NCBI RefSeq assembly: GCF_902706095.1 | Contig: NZ_CACSJP010000007.1 | Coordinates: 124,001-188,000, forward strand | Direction: 5' to 3' | Source: Rhizobium sp. 18065 | GTDB lineage: Bacteria > Pseudomonadota > Alphaproteobacteria > Rhizobiales > Rhizobiaceae | DNA: 64,000 nucleotides | Part shown: positions 9,161-19,286 of the stretch, one piece after another | How the letters are laid out: each line of letters begins with the position of its first letter | Numbering within the stretch: the stretch's first letter is position 1 | Made by a program: the position numbers and the translations under genes | Notes under the pieces: model-generated | What the model saw: only the letters and a program-made list of their open reading frames with translations | Database searches by the model: none | Told to the model about the DNA's origin: nothing

Positions 9161-9667
9161 TCAGTTCCAGACGAAACCCAGCTTCTTCAGATGCACGTTG
9201 TCGAAATCTTCCATACCTTCGACCGTGTCGATCCCGCCATTCGAGCGGAAGAAGCCGGCAGCAATCTCGCTGTCTTCAAGGCACCAGACGACCATTCCAT
9301 CGCAGCCGAGCGATTTCAGCAGCCGGCGGGCCTCGTTGAACAGCGCATAGCCAAGACCGATGCCCTGGTATTCCGGACGCAGGTAGATCTCGTAGATTTC
9401 GCCTTCATGCGGCAGGGAACGGGCACGGTTGAGGCCGAGAGAGGCATAACCGGCGACAACGCCTGCCACTTCGACAACCAGGATCGTGGCTGGTCCACGC
9501 GTCGCCTTGCGCCACCAGGCTTCCCCCCGCCGCTCGATCATCCGGGTCAGGGCACGATGGGGAATGATGCCGGAATAGGCATGCTGCCAGGCGCTGCGAT
9601 GGGCTTCGGCAATCGCCGCGCCATCCCGGGGACCGGCAAGGCGCATATCAATCGACAACGTCTTCAT
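9161..9667 (-). CDS. GNAT family N-acetyltransferase
   Basis: 168 residues with the GNAT fold: N-terminal RLAGPRDGAAIAEAHRSAW, the beta-strand EIYEIYLRPEYQGIGLGYALF that ends in the acetyl-CoA pyrophosphate-binding Q/RxxGxG/A loop (QGIGLG), and a C-terminal VWCLEDSEIAAGFFRSNGG block. It transfers an acetyl group from acetyl-CoA to an unidentified amine. The close of the protein (FDNVHLKKLGF) resembles uncharacterised rhizobial GNATs. An internal ATG seven codons in (MRLAG) is an alternative start. No operon partner. Confidence 0.85.
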   Translation of the reverse strand: MKTLSIDMRLAGPRDGAAIAEAHRSAWQHAYSGIIPHRALTRMIERRGEAWWRKATRGPATILVVEVAGVVAGYASLGLNRARSLPHEGEIYEIYLRPEYQGIGLGYALFNEARRLLKSLGCDGMVVWCLEDSEIAAGFFRSNGGIDTVEGMEDFDNVHLKKLGFVWN

Positions 9668-9800
9668 AACGTTACTCTCGTCCTCGCAGAAATCACGAAA
9701 CGGCTCATCCGTCAGTCGATTTCCGGTCCCATCATCTGGACCACAGACCGAAATTTAACGCTTTTTTAACCCATCTCGCAAGCACTGACACATCCCATGC

Positions 9801-9833
9801 ACAAACAAAAACCCCGGCATTTCTGCCGGGGTT
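9801..9833 (-). terminator. Rho-independent terminator of typA
   Basis: A 10-bp perfect stem (AACCCCGGCA at 9810-9819 with its complement at 9824-9833) around a 4-nt loop. On the minus strand it is followed by TTTTGTTTGT. It lies 28 bp past the typA stop codon. Confidence 0.88.
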
Positions 9834-9861
9834 CAAAACAATCAAGACTGGAATTCGACAA

Positions 9862-11679
9862 TCAGGCGATCTTCGCCTTGCCGAAACGCTTGCGGTCGTT
9901 GGCGTCGAGATAGGTCTTGCGCAGACGAATGTTCTTCGGCGTCACTTCCATCAGCTCGTCGTCCTGGATCCACGACAGGGCGCGGTCGAGCGTCATGCGG
10001 ATCGGCGGGGTCAGGCGAACAGCTTCGTCCTTGCCGGCCGAACGGATGTTGGTGAGCTGCTTGCCCTTCAACACGTTGACCTCGAGGTCGTTGTCACGGC
10101 TGTGGATGCCGATGATCATGCCGGCATAGACCTTTTCGCCTGGTTCGATGATCATCGGACCACGGTCTTCCAGGTTGAACATGGCATAGGCAACGGCTTC
10201 GCCGGACTGGTTCGACAGCAGCACGCCATTGGTACGGCCGCCGATTTCGCCCTTGTAAGGCTGATAATCATGGAACAGACGGTTCATGATCGCGGTGCCG
10301 CGGGTGTCGGTCAGCAGTTCCGACTGGTAACCGATGAGGCCACGGGTCGGTGCAAAGAACTTCAGACGAACGCGGCTGCCGCCGGACGGGCGAAGCTCGG
10401 CCATTTCGGCTTTGCGCTCGGACATCTTCTGGACGACGATGCCGGAATGCTCTTCATCGACGTCGATGACGACTTCTTCGATCGGCTCGAGAACGTTGCC
10501 GTCTTCATCCTTGTGCATGACCACGCGCGGACGCGACACGGCAAGCTCGAAACCTTCGCGACGCATGGTTTCGATCAGAACGGCCAGCTGCAATTCGCCG
10601 CGGCCCGAGACGAAGAACGAATCCTTGCCGTCCGATTCTTCGATCTTCAGCGCGACATTGCCTTCGGCTTCCTTGAACAGACGGTCGCGGATGACACGGC
10701 TGGTGACCTTGTCACCTTCGGTGCCGGCCAGAGGGCTGTCGTTGACGAGGAAGGACATGGTGACGGTCGGCGGATCGATCGGCTGTGCGGTCATCGCTTC
10801 GGTGACCGACGGATCACAGAACGTGTCGGCAACGGTGCCTTTGGACAGACCTGCGATGGCAACGATGTCGCCGGCATGGGCTTCTTCGATCGGCTGGCGC
10901 TCGATGCCACGGAACGCGAGGATCTTTGAGATACGGCCGGTTTCAACGGTCTTGCCGTCCTGGCTGAGAACCTTGACGGACTGGTTCGGCTTGATCGAGC
11001 CGGAAGCGATACGGCCGGTGATGATACGACCGAGGAAGGGGTTGGCTTCCAGCAGCGTGCCGATCATGCGGAACGGGCCTTCGCCGACATTCGGCTCGGG
11101 AACATGTTCCAGAACCAGGTCGAGCAGCGGCGCCAGGCCCTGGTCCTTCGGACCTTCCGGGTTGACGTTCATCCAGCCATCGCGACCCGAACCGTAGAGG
11201 ATCGGGAAGTCGAGCTGTTCGTCAGTGGCGTCGAGATTGGCAAACAGGTCGAAGACTTCGTTGATGACTTCTTCGTGGCGGCCGTCCGGACGGTCGATCT
11301 TGTTGATCGCAACGATCGGGCGCAGGCCAACCTTCAGAGCCTTGGAAACGACGAACTTGGTCTGCGGCATCGGGCCTTCAGACGAGTCGACCAGAACGAT
11401 CGCGCCATCCACCATCGACAGGATACGCTCGACTTCGCCGCCGAAGTCGGCGTGGCCGGGGGTGTCGACGATGTTGATGCGCGTGCCCTTCCACTCGATC
11501 GAGGTCGCCTTGGCGAGAATGGTGATGCCGCGCTCTTTTTCGAGGTCGTTCGAGTCCATCATGCGCTCGACCGTGCGCTGGTTGTCGCGGAACGAACCGG
11601 ACTGCTTCAGGAGCTCGTCGACGAGCGTTGTTTTGCCATGGTCGACGTGCGCGATAATCGCGATGTTGCGCATTTTCAT
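9862..11679 (-). CDS. typA: Ribosome-associated translational GTPase TypA/BipA
   Basis: 605 residues. The G1 motif AHVDHGKTT, switch/G2 ERGITI, G3 DTPGHADF and G4 NKIDR identify an EF-G-like GTPase, followed by domain II, EF-G III/V-like domains and the BipA-specific C-terminal domain (GEKVYAGMIIGIHSRDNDLEVN stretch). TypA binds the ribosome under stress and assists 50S assembly at low temperature. A second ATG two codons downstream (MRNIAII) is an alternative start. It is monocistronic, with a strong terminator downstream and a 171-bp spacer upstream. Confidence 0.97.
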   Translation of the reverse strand: MKMRNIAIIAHVDHGKTTLVDELLKQSGSFRDNQRTVERMMDSNDLEKERGITILAKATSIEWKGTRINIVDTPGHADFGGEVERILSMVDGAIVLVDSSEGPMPQTKFVVSKALKVGLRPIVAINKIDRPDGRHEEVINEVFDLFANLDATDEQLDFPILYGSGRDGWMNVNPEGPKDQGLAPLLDLVLEHVPEPNVGEGPFRMIGTLLEANPFLGRIITGRIASGSIKPNQSVKVLSQDGKTVETGRISKILAFRGIERQPIEEAHAGDIVAIAGLSKGTVADTFCDPSVTEAMTAQPIDPPTVTMSFLVNDSPLAGTEGDKVTSRVIRDRLFKEAEGNVALKIEESDGKDSFFVSGRGELQLAVLIETMRREGFELAVSRPRVVMHKDEDGNVLEPIEEVVIDVDEEHSGIVVQKMSERKAEMAELRPSGGSRVRLKFFAPTRGLIGYQSELLTDTRGTAIMNRLFHDYQPYKGEIGGRTNGVLLSNQSGEAVAYAMFNLEDRGPMIIEPGEKVYAGMIIGIHSRDNDLEVNVLKGKQLTNIRSAGKDEAVRLTPPIRMTLDRALSWIQDDELMEVTPKNIRLRKTYLDANDRKRFGKAKIA

Positions 11680-11850
11680 GATAAGGATCTCTGGTGGCTT
11701 TGGCGCAAATGCCGGTGAAGTGCCGGTGGCGCGCCTGTTACTTTGGGGCGCTCATAACCCTTTTTTTGCAATTGCGAAAGAGGGGAAACCGCCGGCACCG
11801 GTTCAATGGTTACCGACGGCGCAGAAAAATCGCCTTTTCTTGCAGACTGA

Positions 11851-13914
11851 CTAAGCCGCCAGCCCCTTTTTCTTCAGCATTGCCTCCGGTGTCGGCATCC
11901 GTCCGCGGAAGGCCATATAGGCGTCTTCCGGATCGATCGAGCCGCCGACGGAGTAGATGTTTTCCTTGAGTTTTCTGGCCGTTTCCGGATCGAATGCATT
12001 GCCCGTTTCCTCGAAGGCGGCAAACGCGTCTGCGTCCAGAACTTCCGACCACATGTAGGAATAGTAGCCGGCCGAATAGCCGTCGCCGGAAAAAACGTGC
12101 TGAAAGTGCGGCGTGGCATGGCGCATCACGATGGACGCAGGCATGCCGATTTTTGCCAGAACGGCATTCTGAACGGCAATCGGATCGTCGATTGCCCCTT
12201 GCGTGTGGAACGCCATGTCGACCAGCGCCGAAGAGGTGAACTCAACGGTCGTGAAGCCGGCATTGAAAGTCCGCGCCGCCAGCACCTTCTCGAGAAGAGC
12301 CTGTGGCATCGGTTGGCCGGTCTCGAAATGCACGGCATAAGTCTTCAGGATTTCGGGCACCGTCAGCCAATGTTCGTAGAGCTGCGACGGCAGCTCGACG
12401 AAATCGCGCGAGACGCTGGTGCCCGATACCGATGGATAGATCACGTTCGACAGCATGCCATGGGCAGCATGGCCGAACTCGTGAAACAGCGTGCGCGCAT
12501 CGTCGAGCGACAGAAGCGCCGGGCGACCCAGCTCCGGCTTGGCAAAATTGCAGACATTGTAGATGATCGGAATTTCGCCGACATGCCCGTTTTTCAGCGT
12601 CAGCCGGTGCTGCGACTGGAACGAACTCATCCATGCACCCGACCGCTTCGACGGACGGGCGAAATAATCGCCGAGGAACAGCGCAACGAGCTGATCCGAC
12701 CGGTCGCGGATTTCAAAGACGCGCACGTCGGGGTGATAGCCGGCGACACCCGTCATCGGCACGGCCCGGATGCCGAAGATACGGCCGGCAACATCGAAAC
12801 AAGCCTCGATGATCTTCTCAAGCTGCAGATAGGGCTTCAACTCGGCTTCGGAGAAGTTGAACTTCCGGGCGCGCAGCTTTTCCGCATAGTGACGCCAGTC
12901 CCAGGGAGCAACCTCGTGGTTGCGGCCTTCCCCGGCAATTAGCTCGGCCAGTTCGTGCTCCTCCCCCTCGGCCTGCTTCACGGCCTTCTCCCAGACCTGC
13001 ATCAGCAGGCCGTTCACCGCGTCCGGCGTTTTCGCCATGGTGTTGTCGAGCTTGAGGCAAGCATAATTCTCGTATCCCAGAAGCGCAGCCTTTTCGGCCC
13101 GCAGCGCCAGCGTCTCCTTGACGATCTGGCGATTATCGGTTGCGCCGCCATTGATGCCGCGGGCCGTCCAGGCCTTGAACGCTGTCTCGCGCAGGTCGCG
13201 GCGCTCGGAAAAGGTCAAAAAGGGTTCGATGATAGAGCGCGAAAGCGTCACGACATAGGCGTGCCCGCCGGCATGGGCCGCAGCAGCCGATGCCATGGCA
13301 TCGCGCAGGAAACCTGGAATGCCCGCAAGGTCATCCTCTCCGGCCAGCGGCAGGATCCATGAGCTTTCGTCCGCCAGCACGTTCTGGCCAAACTGTGCCC
13401 CGAGGCTCGCCAGTCGCTCGTTGATCGCCGCAAGGCGCTCCTGCTGCGCCTTTGGAAGTTTCGCACCCGACTTGACGAAGCCCTTCCAGTGCCGCTCCAA
13501 CACGCGGGTCTGTTCCAGCGACAAGCCAAGCTCGTCCCGCGCGTTCCACAGCGTATCGATCCGCTGAAACAGCGCGACATTCATGCCGATCTTGGAATAG
13601 TGGCGCGACATCTTTGGGGCAATCTCTCGTTCCAGCGCCTGGATGGCCGGATTCGTGTGTGCGCCCGCCCGATTCCAGAACAGCGCCGACACGCGGGAAA
13701 GATTATCGCCGGCCAATTCTAGCTCGACAATGGTGTTTTCAAAGCTTGGCGCTTCCGCATTGCCCGCGACCAGATCGATTTCGGTATCGTGCTCGGCCAA
13801 ACCCGCCTCGAAGGCCGGCGCGAAATCGCCATCAGCAACCGCCTCGAATTTCGGCAGGCCATGCGGGCCCGTCCATTCGAAAACGGCAGGATTATAGACG
13901 AGGGAACCAGTCAT
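11851..13914 (-). CDS. M3 family oligopeptidase (Dcp/OpdA-like zinc metallopeptidase)
   Basis: 687 residues. The zinc site H478-E-F-G-H482 in LFHEFGHAAHGML and the later third ligand region typical of M3 peptidases are visible, with the usual helical clam-like build. It lacks a signal peptide with this start, so it is probably a cytosolic oligopeptidase or dipeptidyl carboxypeptidase that degrades peptides from protein turnover. The ATG at 13914 is chosen because AAGGAG lies 6 bp before it; the ATG at 13920 abuts that site, and the longer frame from 14031 adds an implausible Cys/Phe-rich leader. Confidence 0.93.
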   Translation of the reverse strand: MTGSLVYNPAVFEWTGPHGLPKFEAVADGDFAPAFEAGLAEHDTEIDLVAGNAEAPSFENTIVELELAGDNLSRVSALFWNRAGAHTNPAIQALEREIAPKMSRHYSKIGMNVALFQRIDTLWNARDELGLSLEQTRVLERHWKGFVKSGAKLPKAQQERLAAINERLASLGAQFGQNVLADESSWILPLAGEDDLAGIPGFLRDAMASAAAAHAGGHAYVVTLSRSIIEPFLTFSERRDLRETAFKAWTARGINGGATDNRQIVKETLALRAEKAALLGYENYACLKLDNTMAKTPDAVNGLLMQVWEKAVKQAEGEEHELAELIAGEGRNHEVAPWDWRHYAEKLRARKFNFSEAELKPYLQLEKIIEACFDVAGRIFGIRAVPMTGVAGYHPDVRVFEIRDRSDQLVALFLGDYFARPSKRSGAWMSSFQSQHRLTLKNGHVGEIPIIYNVCNFAKPELGRPALLSLDDARTLFHEFGHAAHGMLSNVIYPSVSGTSVSRDFVELPSQLYEHWLTVPEILKTYAVHFETGQPMPQALLEKVLAARTFNAGFTTVEFTSSALVDMAFHTQGAIDDPIAVQNAVLAKIGMPASIVMRHATPHFQHVFSGDGYSAGYYSYMWSEVLDADAFAAFEETGNAFDPETARKLKENIYSVGGSIDPEDAYMAFRGRMPTPEAMLKKKGLAA

Positions 13915-14107
13915 CAGCATCTCCTTCGATGGCGCTTCCGATCCGCGAAGCACGTCCATCCGGTATGCTATCGCGACGAACAGATGACAAGCACACAAAA
14001 AGCAGTGAACAAAAATGAATATGACCCACAACTTTGTTCCATCAACATTGACGAAAATTAGAACTGGGAGATAGATCGATATATCCTATGAAAGGATGGT
14101 GTGTGCC

Positions 14108-14536
14108 ATGGAAGTGTTTCCAATACGGCCGATTGGCGGCCCGTCTCTGAAGGTCAAGGAAAGCAACCTCCAGCAAGAGGTAAGGCTAAGCGAGCTCTCG
14201 CCAAAGCCTCTGGTCTCGCGAGAACGCGAGACATTCGAGGAAGCACTTTCCGTCTTTGCCAGCATGACACCGCGCCGGCTGCGCGAAATTGCCGTCGAAA
14301 GTTTCGATCGTGCCGAAATCGACGAGGATACCTACCGGGAACTATCCACCGAGCTGCCGCTTCAGGCCGTCGATCGCCATGGCAATGTCGCGGATCTGTC
14401 CGATCTCACCGACAATACCGAATTCGACTATGCCGAATATTACCGCACCCAGCATGCCCTGGCTGAAATGATCGGCAACCTCGACAATGCCGATTCCTAT
14501 GCCAAGGTTCTCGATTTCTTCGGCCGCACCAGCTAG
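14108..14536 (+). CDS. Hypothetical protein, no recognised family
   Basis: A 142-residue soluble acidic protein I do not recognise. It begins MEVFPIRPIGGP and has a predicted helical middle with EALSVFASMTPRRLREIAVESF, then a DEDTYRELSTELP stretch and a C-terminal YYRTQHALAEMIGNLDNAD segment. There is no membrane helix, signal peptide or catalytic motif. The AAGGA at 14092-14096 sits 11 bp before this ATG, whereas the ATG at 14096 overlaps it, so 14108 is preferred. It diverges from the M3 peptidase and converges on argG. Codon usage matches the neighbours, so it is probably a real but lineage-restricted gene. Confidence 0.7.
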   Translation: MEVFPIRPIGGPSLKVKESNLQQEVRLSELSPKPLVSRERETFEEALSVFASMTPRRLREIAVESFDRAEIDEDTYRELSTELPLQAVDRHGNVADLSDLTDNTEFDYAEYYRTQHALAEMIGNLDNADSYAKVLDFFGRTS

Positions 14537-14640
14537 CCGAAGGCGGGCGACACGACACAAACCTGCATGAGACCACATTCGCTGATCGGCGCACTGTGCA
14601 CCTATCTCAATTTTCAGCGCACCAGCCGATCCCGGACATG

Positions 14641-14667
14641 AAAAACCCGCCGTCAAAAAACGGCGGG
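14641..14667 (-). terminator. Rho-independent terminator of argG
   Basis: A 7-bp GC stem (CCCGCCG, 14646-14652, pairing with 14661-14667) with an A-rich loop. On the minus strand it is followed by TTTTT. It lies 32 bp beyond the argG stop. Confidence 0.85.
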
Positions 14668-14698
14668 CGCAGATAGCAGCAGGGATCAACCCTCTGAC

Positions 14699-15922
14699 TT
14701 ATTTGCCCAGATTGCGCTTTGCCAGCGTGCGCAGGCGAAGGGCATTCAGCTTGATGAAGCCGGCCGCATCCTTCTGATCATAGGCGCCCTGATCGTCTTC
14801 GAAGGTGACGAGCTGGTCGGAATACAGCGACTTGGGCGATTCGCGACCGATCACCATGACATTGCCCTTGTAGAGCTTCAGCGTCACTTCGCCTTCGACA
14901 TGCTCCTGGCTCCTGTCGATCAGCGCCTGCAGCATTTCGCGTTCCGGCGAGAACCAGAAGCCGTAATAGATCAGTTCGGCGTAGCGCGGCATGATCTCGT
15001 CCTTGAGATGGGCTGCACCCCGGTCAAGCGTGATCGATTCGATCGCGCGGTGCGCCGACAGCAGGATCGTGCCGCCGGGCGTCTCATAGACACCGCGCGA
15101 CTTCATGCCGACGAAGCGGTTCTCGACCAGATCGAGCCGGCCGATACCGTTATCGCGGCCGTAATTGTTGAGTTCGGCAAGCAGCGTCGCCGGGCTCATG
15201 CGAACGCCGTTGATCGAAACGGCATCACCCTTTTCGAAGCCGACCTTGATGGTCGTCGCCTTGTCGGGAGCCGCTTCCGGCGAAATCGTACGCATATGCA
15301 CGTATTCCGGTGCCTCGACGGACGGATCTTCCAGAACCTTGCCCTCGGACGACGAGTGCAGCAGGTTGGCGTCGACCGAGAACGGCGCTTCGCCCTTCTT
15401 GTCCTTGGCAACCGGAATCTGGTTCTGTTCGGCAAAGGCCAGCAGATCGGTACGGCTCTTGAAAGCCCAGTCGCGCCAGGGGGCGATGATCTTGATGTCC
15501 GGGTTCAATGCATAGGCCGACAGTTCGAAACGAACCTGGTCATTGCCCTTGCCGGTGGCGCCATGCGCGATCGCGTCGGCGCCGGTCTTCTTGGCGATAT
15601 CGATCAGGTGCTTGGAGATCAGCGGGCGGGCGATCGAGGTACCGAGAAGATAGACGCCTTCATAGACGGCATTGGCACGGAACATCGGGAAGACGAAATC
15701 GCGGACGAATTCTTCGCGAACGTCCTCGATATAGATCTCCTTGATGCCCATCATCTCGGCCTTCTTGCGCGCCGGCTCGAGCTCTTCGCCCTGGCCAAGG
15801 TCGGCAGTGAAGGTAACGACTTCAGCACCGAGTTCGGTCTGCAGCCACTTCAGGATGATCGAGGTGTCGAGTCCGCCGGAATAAGCGAGAACGACCTTTT
15901 TGACGTCTTTCGGGAGTGCCAT
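14699..15922 (-). CDS. argG: Argininosuccinate synthase
   Basis: 407 residues with the ATP-pyrophosphatase P-loop [17 protein letters not shown] at the N-terminus, then GQGEELEPA, the citrulline/aspartate-binding [14 protein letters not shown] block and EYVHMRT. It condenses citrulline and aspartate using ATP in arginine biosynthesis. Length is normal. It stands alone, with its own terminator; its promoter must lie in the 298-bp spacer 15923-16220 shared with the divergent SDR gene. Confidence 0.97.
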   Translation of the reverse strand: MALPKDVKKVVLAYSGGLDTSIILKWLQTELGAEVVTFTADLGQGEELEPARKKAEMMGIKEIYIEDVREEFVRDFVFPMFRANAVYEGVYLLGTSIARPLISKHLIDIAKKTGADAIAHGATGKGNDQVRFELSAYALNPDIKIIAPWRDWAFKSRTDLLAFAEQNQIPVAKDKKGEAPFSVDANLLHSSSEGKVLEDPSVEAPEYVHMRTISPEAAPDKATTIKVGFEKGDAVSINGVRMSPATLLAELNNYGRDNGIGRLDLVENRFVGMKSRGVYETPGGTILLSAHRAIESITLDRGAAHLKDEIMPRYAELIYYGFWFSPEREMLQALIDRSQEHVEGEVTLKLYKGNVMVIGRESPKSLYSDQLVTFEDDQGAYDQKDAAGFIKLNALRLRTLAKRNLGK

Positions 15923-16156
15923 GATGATAAAGTCCGTTGATGAAGGCGAGCCCGACCAACCTGGGCCCCTGGTTTGGCGGCACTTTTAGCCGGATTCCCG
16001 CGCGGTGCAAGGGCAAGCGCGCCGCTGGAGGTCGCTTCCGCGACTTTCTTGGAGACTGGAAAATCATCGCCGGAGGAAGCGCTTGCCCCGCAGCCGCGCA
16101 TCAATCGAGTGCAAATTCGACCCTGTCGCCTTATCCATGCGATGAAGCGGTACGGT

Positions 16157-16185
16157 TTGACTTGCGGGAAAATCATACCATATGC
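16157..16185 (+). promoter_or_regulatory. Putative sigma-70 promoter of the SDR gene
   Basis: TTGACT at 16157-16162 is followed 16-17 bp later by an AT-rich CATATG/ATATGC at 16179-16185, about 36 bp before the start codon. The rest of the 298-bp spacer shows no gene. Inferred by consensus only. Confidence 0.4.
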
Positions 16186-16220
16186 CGTCCCGGCACAATG
16201 ACAGACGAAAGGAGCAAAAC

Positions 16221-17075
16221 ATGGCAGACATCCTATCCGTGATAGCCAAGGGCAAGGTCGCGGTCGTGACCGGCGCTGGCTCTGGCATCGGTCTGGCCGC
16301 CGCCAAGGCTTTCGCGTCGAAGGGCATGTGCGTCGTCTTGGCCGATCTCGGCGGTGACAGGCTGGCCGAAGCCTGCCAGCAGGTGGCAGCCCTGTCGGAC
16401 AATCCCGAGAGCGACATCGTTGCCATCGAGACCGATGTCAGCAAGCGCGACGAACTGGAAGCGCTTGAGCGTGCCGTCATCCAGCGCTTCGGCCGCGTTC
16501 ATCTGTTGATGAACAATGCCGGCATCCAGCCGGGCAGCAGCCTGTTTGGCCCGCAGGCCAATTGGGACAATGTTCTCGCCGTCAATCTGATGGGCGTGGT
16601 GCACGGCACACGGGTCTTCGGTCCCGGCATGATCAGCCACAGGGATCCGGCTACCATCATCAACACCGGCTCCAAGCAGGGCATCACCACGCCGCCGGGC
16701 GATCCGGCCTATAACGTTGCCAAGGCTGGCGTGAAGGCCTTCACCGAAGCGCTTCAGCACGAATTGCGCAACACCCCGGACTGCAATGTCACAGCGCATC
16801 TGCTGATCCCGGGCTTTGTCTATACCGGGCTCACCGCCAATGGCCGGGCAGAAAAGCCAGCCGCTGCCTGGACGTCTGAACAGACGGTCGAATTCATGCT
16901 GGAAAGCATCGGCCGAGGCGATTTCTACATCCTTTGCCCGGACAACGACGTCGATCGGGCAACAGACGAAAAGCGAATTGCCTGGGCTGCTGGCGACATC
17001 ATCGAAAACAGGCCGCCGCTGTCGCGCTGGCATGCGGACTATACCGAGGCCTTCAAGGCGCATCTGGCGAAATAA
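16221..17075 (+). CDS. Short-chain dehydrogenase/reductase (SDR)
   Basis: 284 residues with the classical SDR layout: nucleotide-binding VTGAGSGIGLA (about 15-25), NNAG (about 97-100) and active-site YNVAKAG (YxxxK) preceded by a conserved Ser in NTGSKQG. It should bind NAD(P)(H) and oxidise or reduce an alcohol/carbonyl pair; the substrate is unknown. AAAGGAGC lies 7 bp before the ATG, which decides this start over the in-frame ATG at 16182. It is followed by a strong terminator, so it is probably a single-gene unit. Confidence 0.9.
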   Translation: MADILSVIAKGKVAVVTGAGSGIGLAAAKAFASKGMCVVLADLGGDRLAEACQQVAALSDNPESDIVAIETDVSKRDELEALERAVIQRFGRVHLLMNNAGIQPGSSLFGPQANWDNVLAVNLMGVVHGTRVFGPGMISHRDPATIINTGSKQGITTPPGDPAYNVAKAGVKAFTEALQHELRNTPDCNVTAHLLIPGFVYTGLTANGRAEKPAAAWTSEQTVEFMLESIGRGDFYILCPDNDVDRATDEKRIAWAAGDIIENRPPLSRWHADYTEAFKAHLAK

Positions 17076-17100
17076 ACCACCCGATTGGCAAGCCGCACGA

Positions 17101-17146
17101 AGCCCGATAAGGAAGGACACTCCGGCCTTATCGGGCTTCTTGATTT
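17101..17146 (+). terminator. Rho-independent terminator after the SDR gene
   Basis: A 12-bp perfect stem (AGCCCGATAAGG, 17101-17112, with 17126-17137), a 13-nt loop, then a T-rich TCTTGATTT tract. It lies 26 bp past the stop codon and just upstream of the LysE gene. Confidence 0.82.
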
Positions 17147-17158
17147 GCGGTGTCACCC

Positions 17159-17800
17159 ATGGATTTCGTGCCCAGCCTTCCGACATTCCTCGCCTTCAGC
17201 CTCGCCATTCTGCTTCTTGCCCTGACACCTGGTCCGGACATGACGCTATGGATCAGCCGGTCCCTGCGCGATGGTCGTTCAATCGGCCTGATGGTACTGG
17301 CCGGCACCAGCTTCGGCATCTCGATCCACACGATCCTGGTTGCCTTCGGCATCTCCGCGCTGATCGTCGCATCGCCAACCGCCTTCATGATGCTGAAGAC
17401 CGGAGGGGCTGCCTATCTGCTCTGGCTGGCGATCCAGGCCATCCGCCATGGCTCGAACTTCGTGGTCAAGGCCGATGGCGATAGCGAAGCCTCGCGGCTG
17501 AACGCTTTCATCAACGGCCTGTGGGTCAATCTGCTCAACCCCAAGGTCATCATCTTCTTCATGACCTTCCTGCCGCAATTCGTCACCGCCGACGATCCGC
17601 ATGTCACCGGCAAGCTGATCTTCCTCGGCCTGTGGTCGATCATCCTGTCGCTGCCGATCGGCATCGCGATCATCTTCGGTGCGGATTTCCTCTCCGGCTG
17701 GCTGCAGGCCAATCGCAAGATCCTGCGCGGCATCGACTACACCTTTGCCGGCGTCTTCTCGATCTTCGCCGCCAAGATCCTGATGACCCAGGCGAAGTGA
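17159..17800 (+). CDS. LysE/RhtB family exporter
   Basis: A 213-residue membrane protein with about six helices. The N-terminal LLALTPGPDMTLWISRSL is the LysE/RhtB signature, and LNPKVIIFFMTFLPQFV is the conserved mid-protein block. Family members export amino acids or small metabolites such as homoserine, lysine or threonine; the substrate cannot be assigned. A GTG at 17150 gives three extra residues; neither start has a clear ribosome site. It converges on rlmN with a shared terminator. Confidence 0.88.
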   Translation: MDFVPSLPTFLAFSLAILLLALTPGPDMTLWISRSLRDGRSIGLMVLAGTSFGISIHTILVAFGISALIVASPTAFMMLKTGGAAYLLWLAIQAIRHGSNFVVKADGDSEASRLNAFINGLWVNLLNPKVIIFFMTFLPQFVTADDPHVTGKLIFLGLWSIILSLPIGIAIIFGADFLSGWLQANRKILRGIDYTFAGVFSIFAAKILMTQAK

Positions 17801-17829
17801 CGGCTGACAAGGCAATAGTCCGAAACGAA

Positions 17830-17857
17830 AAAGCGGGCCGAAGCCCGCTTTTTTTTA
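17830..17857. terminator. Bidirectional terminator between LysE gene and rlmN
   Basis: A 9-bp stem (AAAGCGGGC / GCCCGCTTT) with loop CGAA, followed by a T run on the plus strand. The A-rich left flank gives a TTTTTCG tract on the minus strand, so it can serve both genes. It overlaps the last bases of the rlmN stop region. Confidence 0.9.
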
Positions 17858-19099
17858 ATCCTCGTCGTCAGCCCCGTGATTGGCGATCATCATCGCCTCG
17901 AACGCAAGCCGCTCGGTCTTGCGCATGCGCTCCGAATCCGACTTCAGCTGGCCGCAGGCGGCCAGGATATCACGCCCGCGCGGTGTACGGATCGGCGAGG
18001 CATAACCGGCCGCATTGATGAAATCGGCAAATTTCTCGATCTGTTCCCAATCCGAACACTGGTAGTTCGTGCCCGGCCACGGATTGAACGGGATCAGATT
18101 GATCTTGGCGGGAACGCCCTTCAGCAGCTTGATCAGCCCCTTGGCATCTTCCAGACTGTCGTTGACGTCCTTCAGCATCACATATTCGAACGTGATACGA
18201 CGGGCATTCGACAGACCCGGATAGTTGCGACAGGCCTCGATCAGGTCCTGCAGCGGATACTTCTTGTTGATCGGCACCAGCAGATCGCGCAGATCGTCGC
18301 GCACAGCATGCAGGGAAATCGCCAGCATGACGCCGATCTCGTCGCCGGTCCGGTAGATTTCCGGCACCACCCCGGAGGTCGACAACGTGATGCGACGCTT
18401 CGACAGCGACAGGCCATCGCCATCGGAAGCGATCAGTAGCGCCTTCTTCACTTCCTCGAAATTGTAGAGCGGCTCGCCCATGCCCATCATCACGATGTTG
18501 GTCACCTTGCGGTCGCTCGACGGCACCATGCCGCCTTGCGGCACATCACGGTCGGGGAAGTCGCCGAGCCGGTCACGTGCCAAAAGCAGCTGCGACAGGA
18601 TTTCCTCTGCCGTCAGGTTGCGAACCAGCTTCTGCGTTCCGGTATGACAGAAGGTGCAGGTCAGCGTACAGCCGACCTGGCTGGAAATGCAGAGCGTTCC
18701 GCGGCCCTCTTCCGGAATGTACACAGCCTCGATCTCGACCGGTCGACCGGCACCGCGCGGCGGAAAGCGCAGCAGCCACTTCCGCGTGCCGTCATTGGAA
18801 ATCTGCTCCTCGACGATTTCCGGCCGGGCAATGGTGAAATGCGTCTTCAGCATTTCGCGCATGTCCTTGGACACATTGACCATGGCGTCGAAATCCGACA
18901 CGCCGCGTACATAGACCCAGTTCCAGATCTGCGCGACACGCATCTTGACCTGCTTTTCCGGAACGCCTTTTTCGCGCAGTGCTGCGCCAAGGGTTTCCCG
19001 GTCCATGCCGATCAGGCTCGGCTTTTCAGCCGAGATACCTGGGCGCAGGGCCGGCGCAACGGTGCTGGGACGTTCAGAAATGGTGCCTGTGACGGACAT
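17855..19099 (-). CDS. rlmN: 23S rRNA (adenine2503-C2) / tRNA A37 methyltransferase RlmN
   Basis: 414 residues. The radical-SAM cluster ligands are C144, C148 and C151 in [12 protein letters not shown], followed by the SAM-binding MGMGEPLYN block; a catalytic Cys pair is expected towards the C-terminus (AACGQL near the end). It methylates C2 of A2503 in 23S rRNA and A37 of some tRNAs, supporting decoding fidelity. Length is slightly above the E. coli protein because of an N-terminal extension common in rhizobia. It is probably monocistronic. An 11-bp GCCAATATCAG occurs twice in its upstream spacer (19113-19123 and 19218-19228). Confidence 0.96.
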   Translation of the reverse strand: MSVTGTISERPSTVAPALRPGISAEKPSLIGMDRETLGAALREKGVPEKQVKMRVAQIWNWVYVRGVSDFDAMVNVSKDMREMLKTHFTIARPEIVEEQISNDGTRKWLLRFPPRGAGRPVEIEAVYIPEEGRGTLCISSQVGCTLTCTFCHTGTQKLVRNLTAEEILSQLLLARDRLGDFPDRDVPQGGMVPSSDRKVTNIVMMGMGEPLYNFEEVKKALLIASDGDGLSLSKRRITLSTSGVVPEIYRTGDEIGVMLAISLHAVRDDLRDLLVPINKKYPLQDLIEACRNYPGLSNARRITFEYVMLKDVNDSLEDAKGLIKLLKGVPAKINLIPFNPWPGTNYQCSDWEQIEKFADFINAAGYASPIRTPRGRDILAACGQLKSDSERMRKTERLAFEAMMIANHGADDED

Positions 19100-19286
19100 G
19101 GTTCAACCTCTTGCCAATATCAGGGCCGCCACCGGCGAGCGGCGATCAATGTTTGGCGATGCATGAATGCTGGACTTTGCAATGCGGAACATGGTCGCGC
19201 ATTCGACTTTGAGGCGGGCCAATATCAGCTTTTTCAGCCGACGTCACCCCGCAGCGTCACGATGAACGCGATAGCCTTAACGACGA

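Noticed and set aside
13981-14030. Possible third copy of the 82-bp element (minus-strand TTTTTGTTCACTGCT)
   Set aside because: Only the GTTCAC part matches; the GAACGAATC core and TTAACC are missing, so it looks coincidental.
19113-19228. Direct repeat GCCAATATCAG upstream of rlmN
   Set aside because: Two copies of 11 bp with no further structure; too little to assign as a site.
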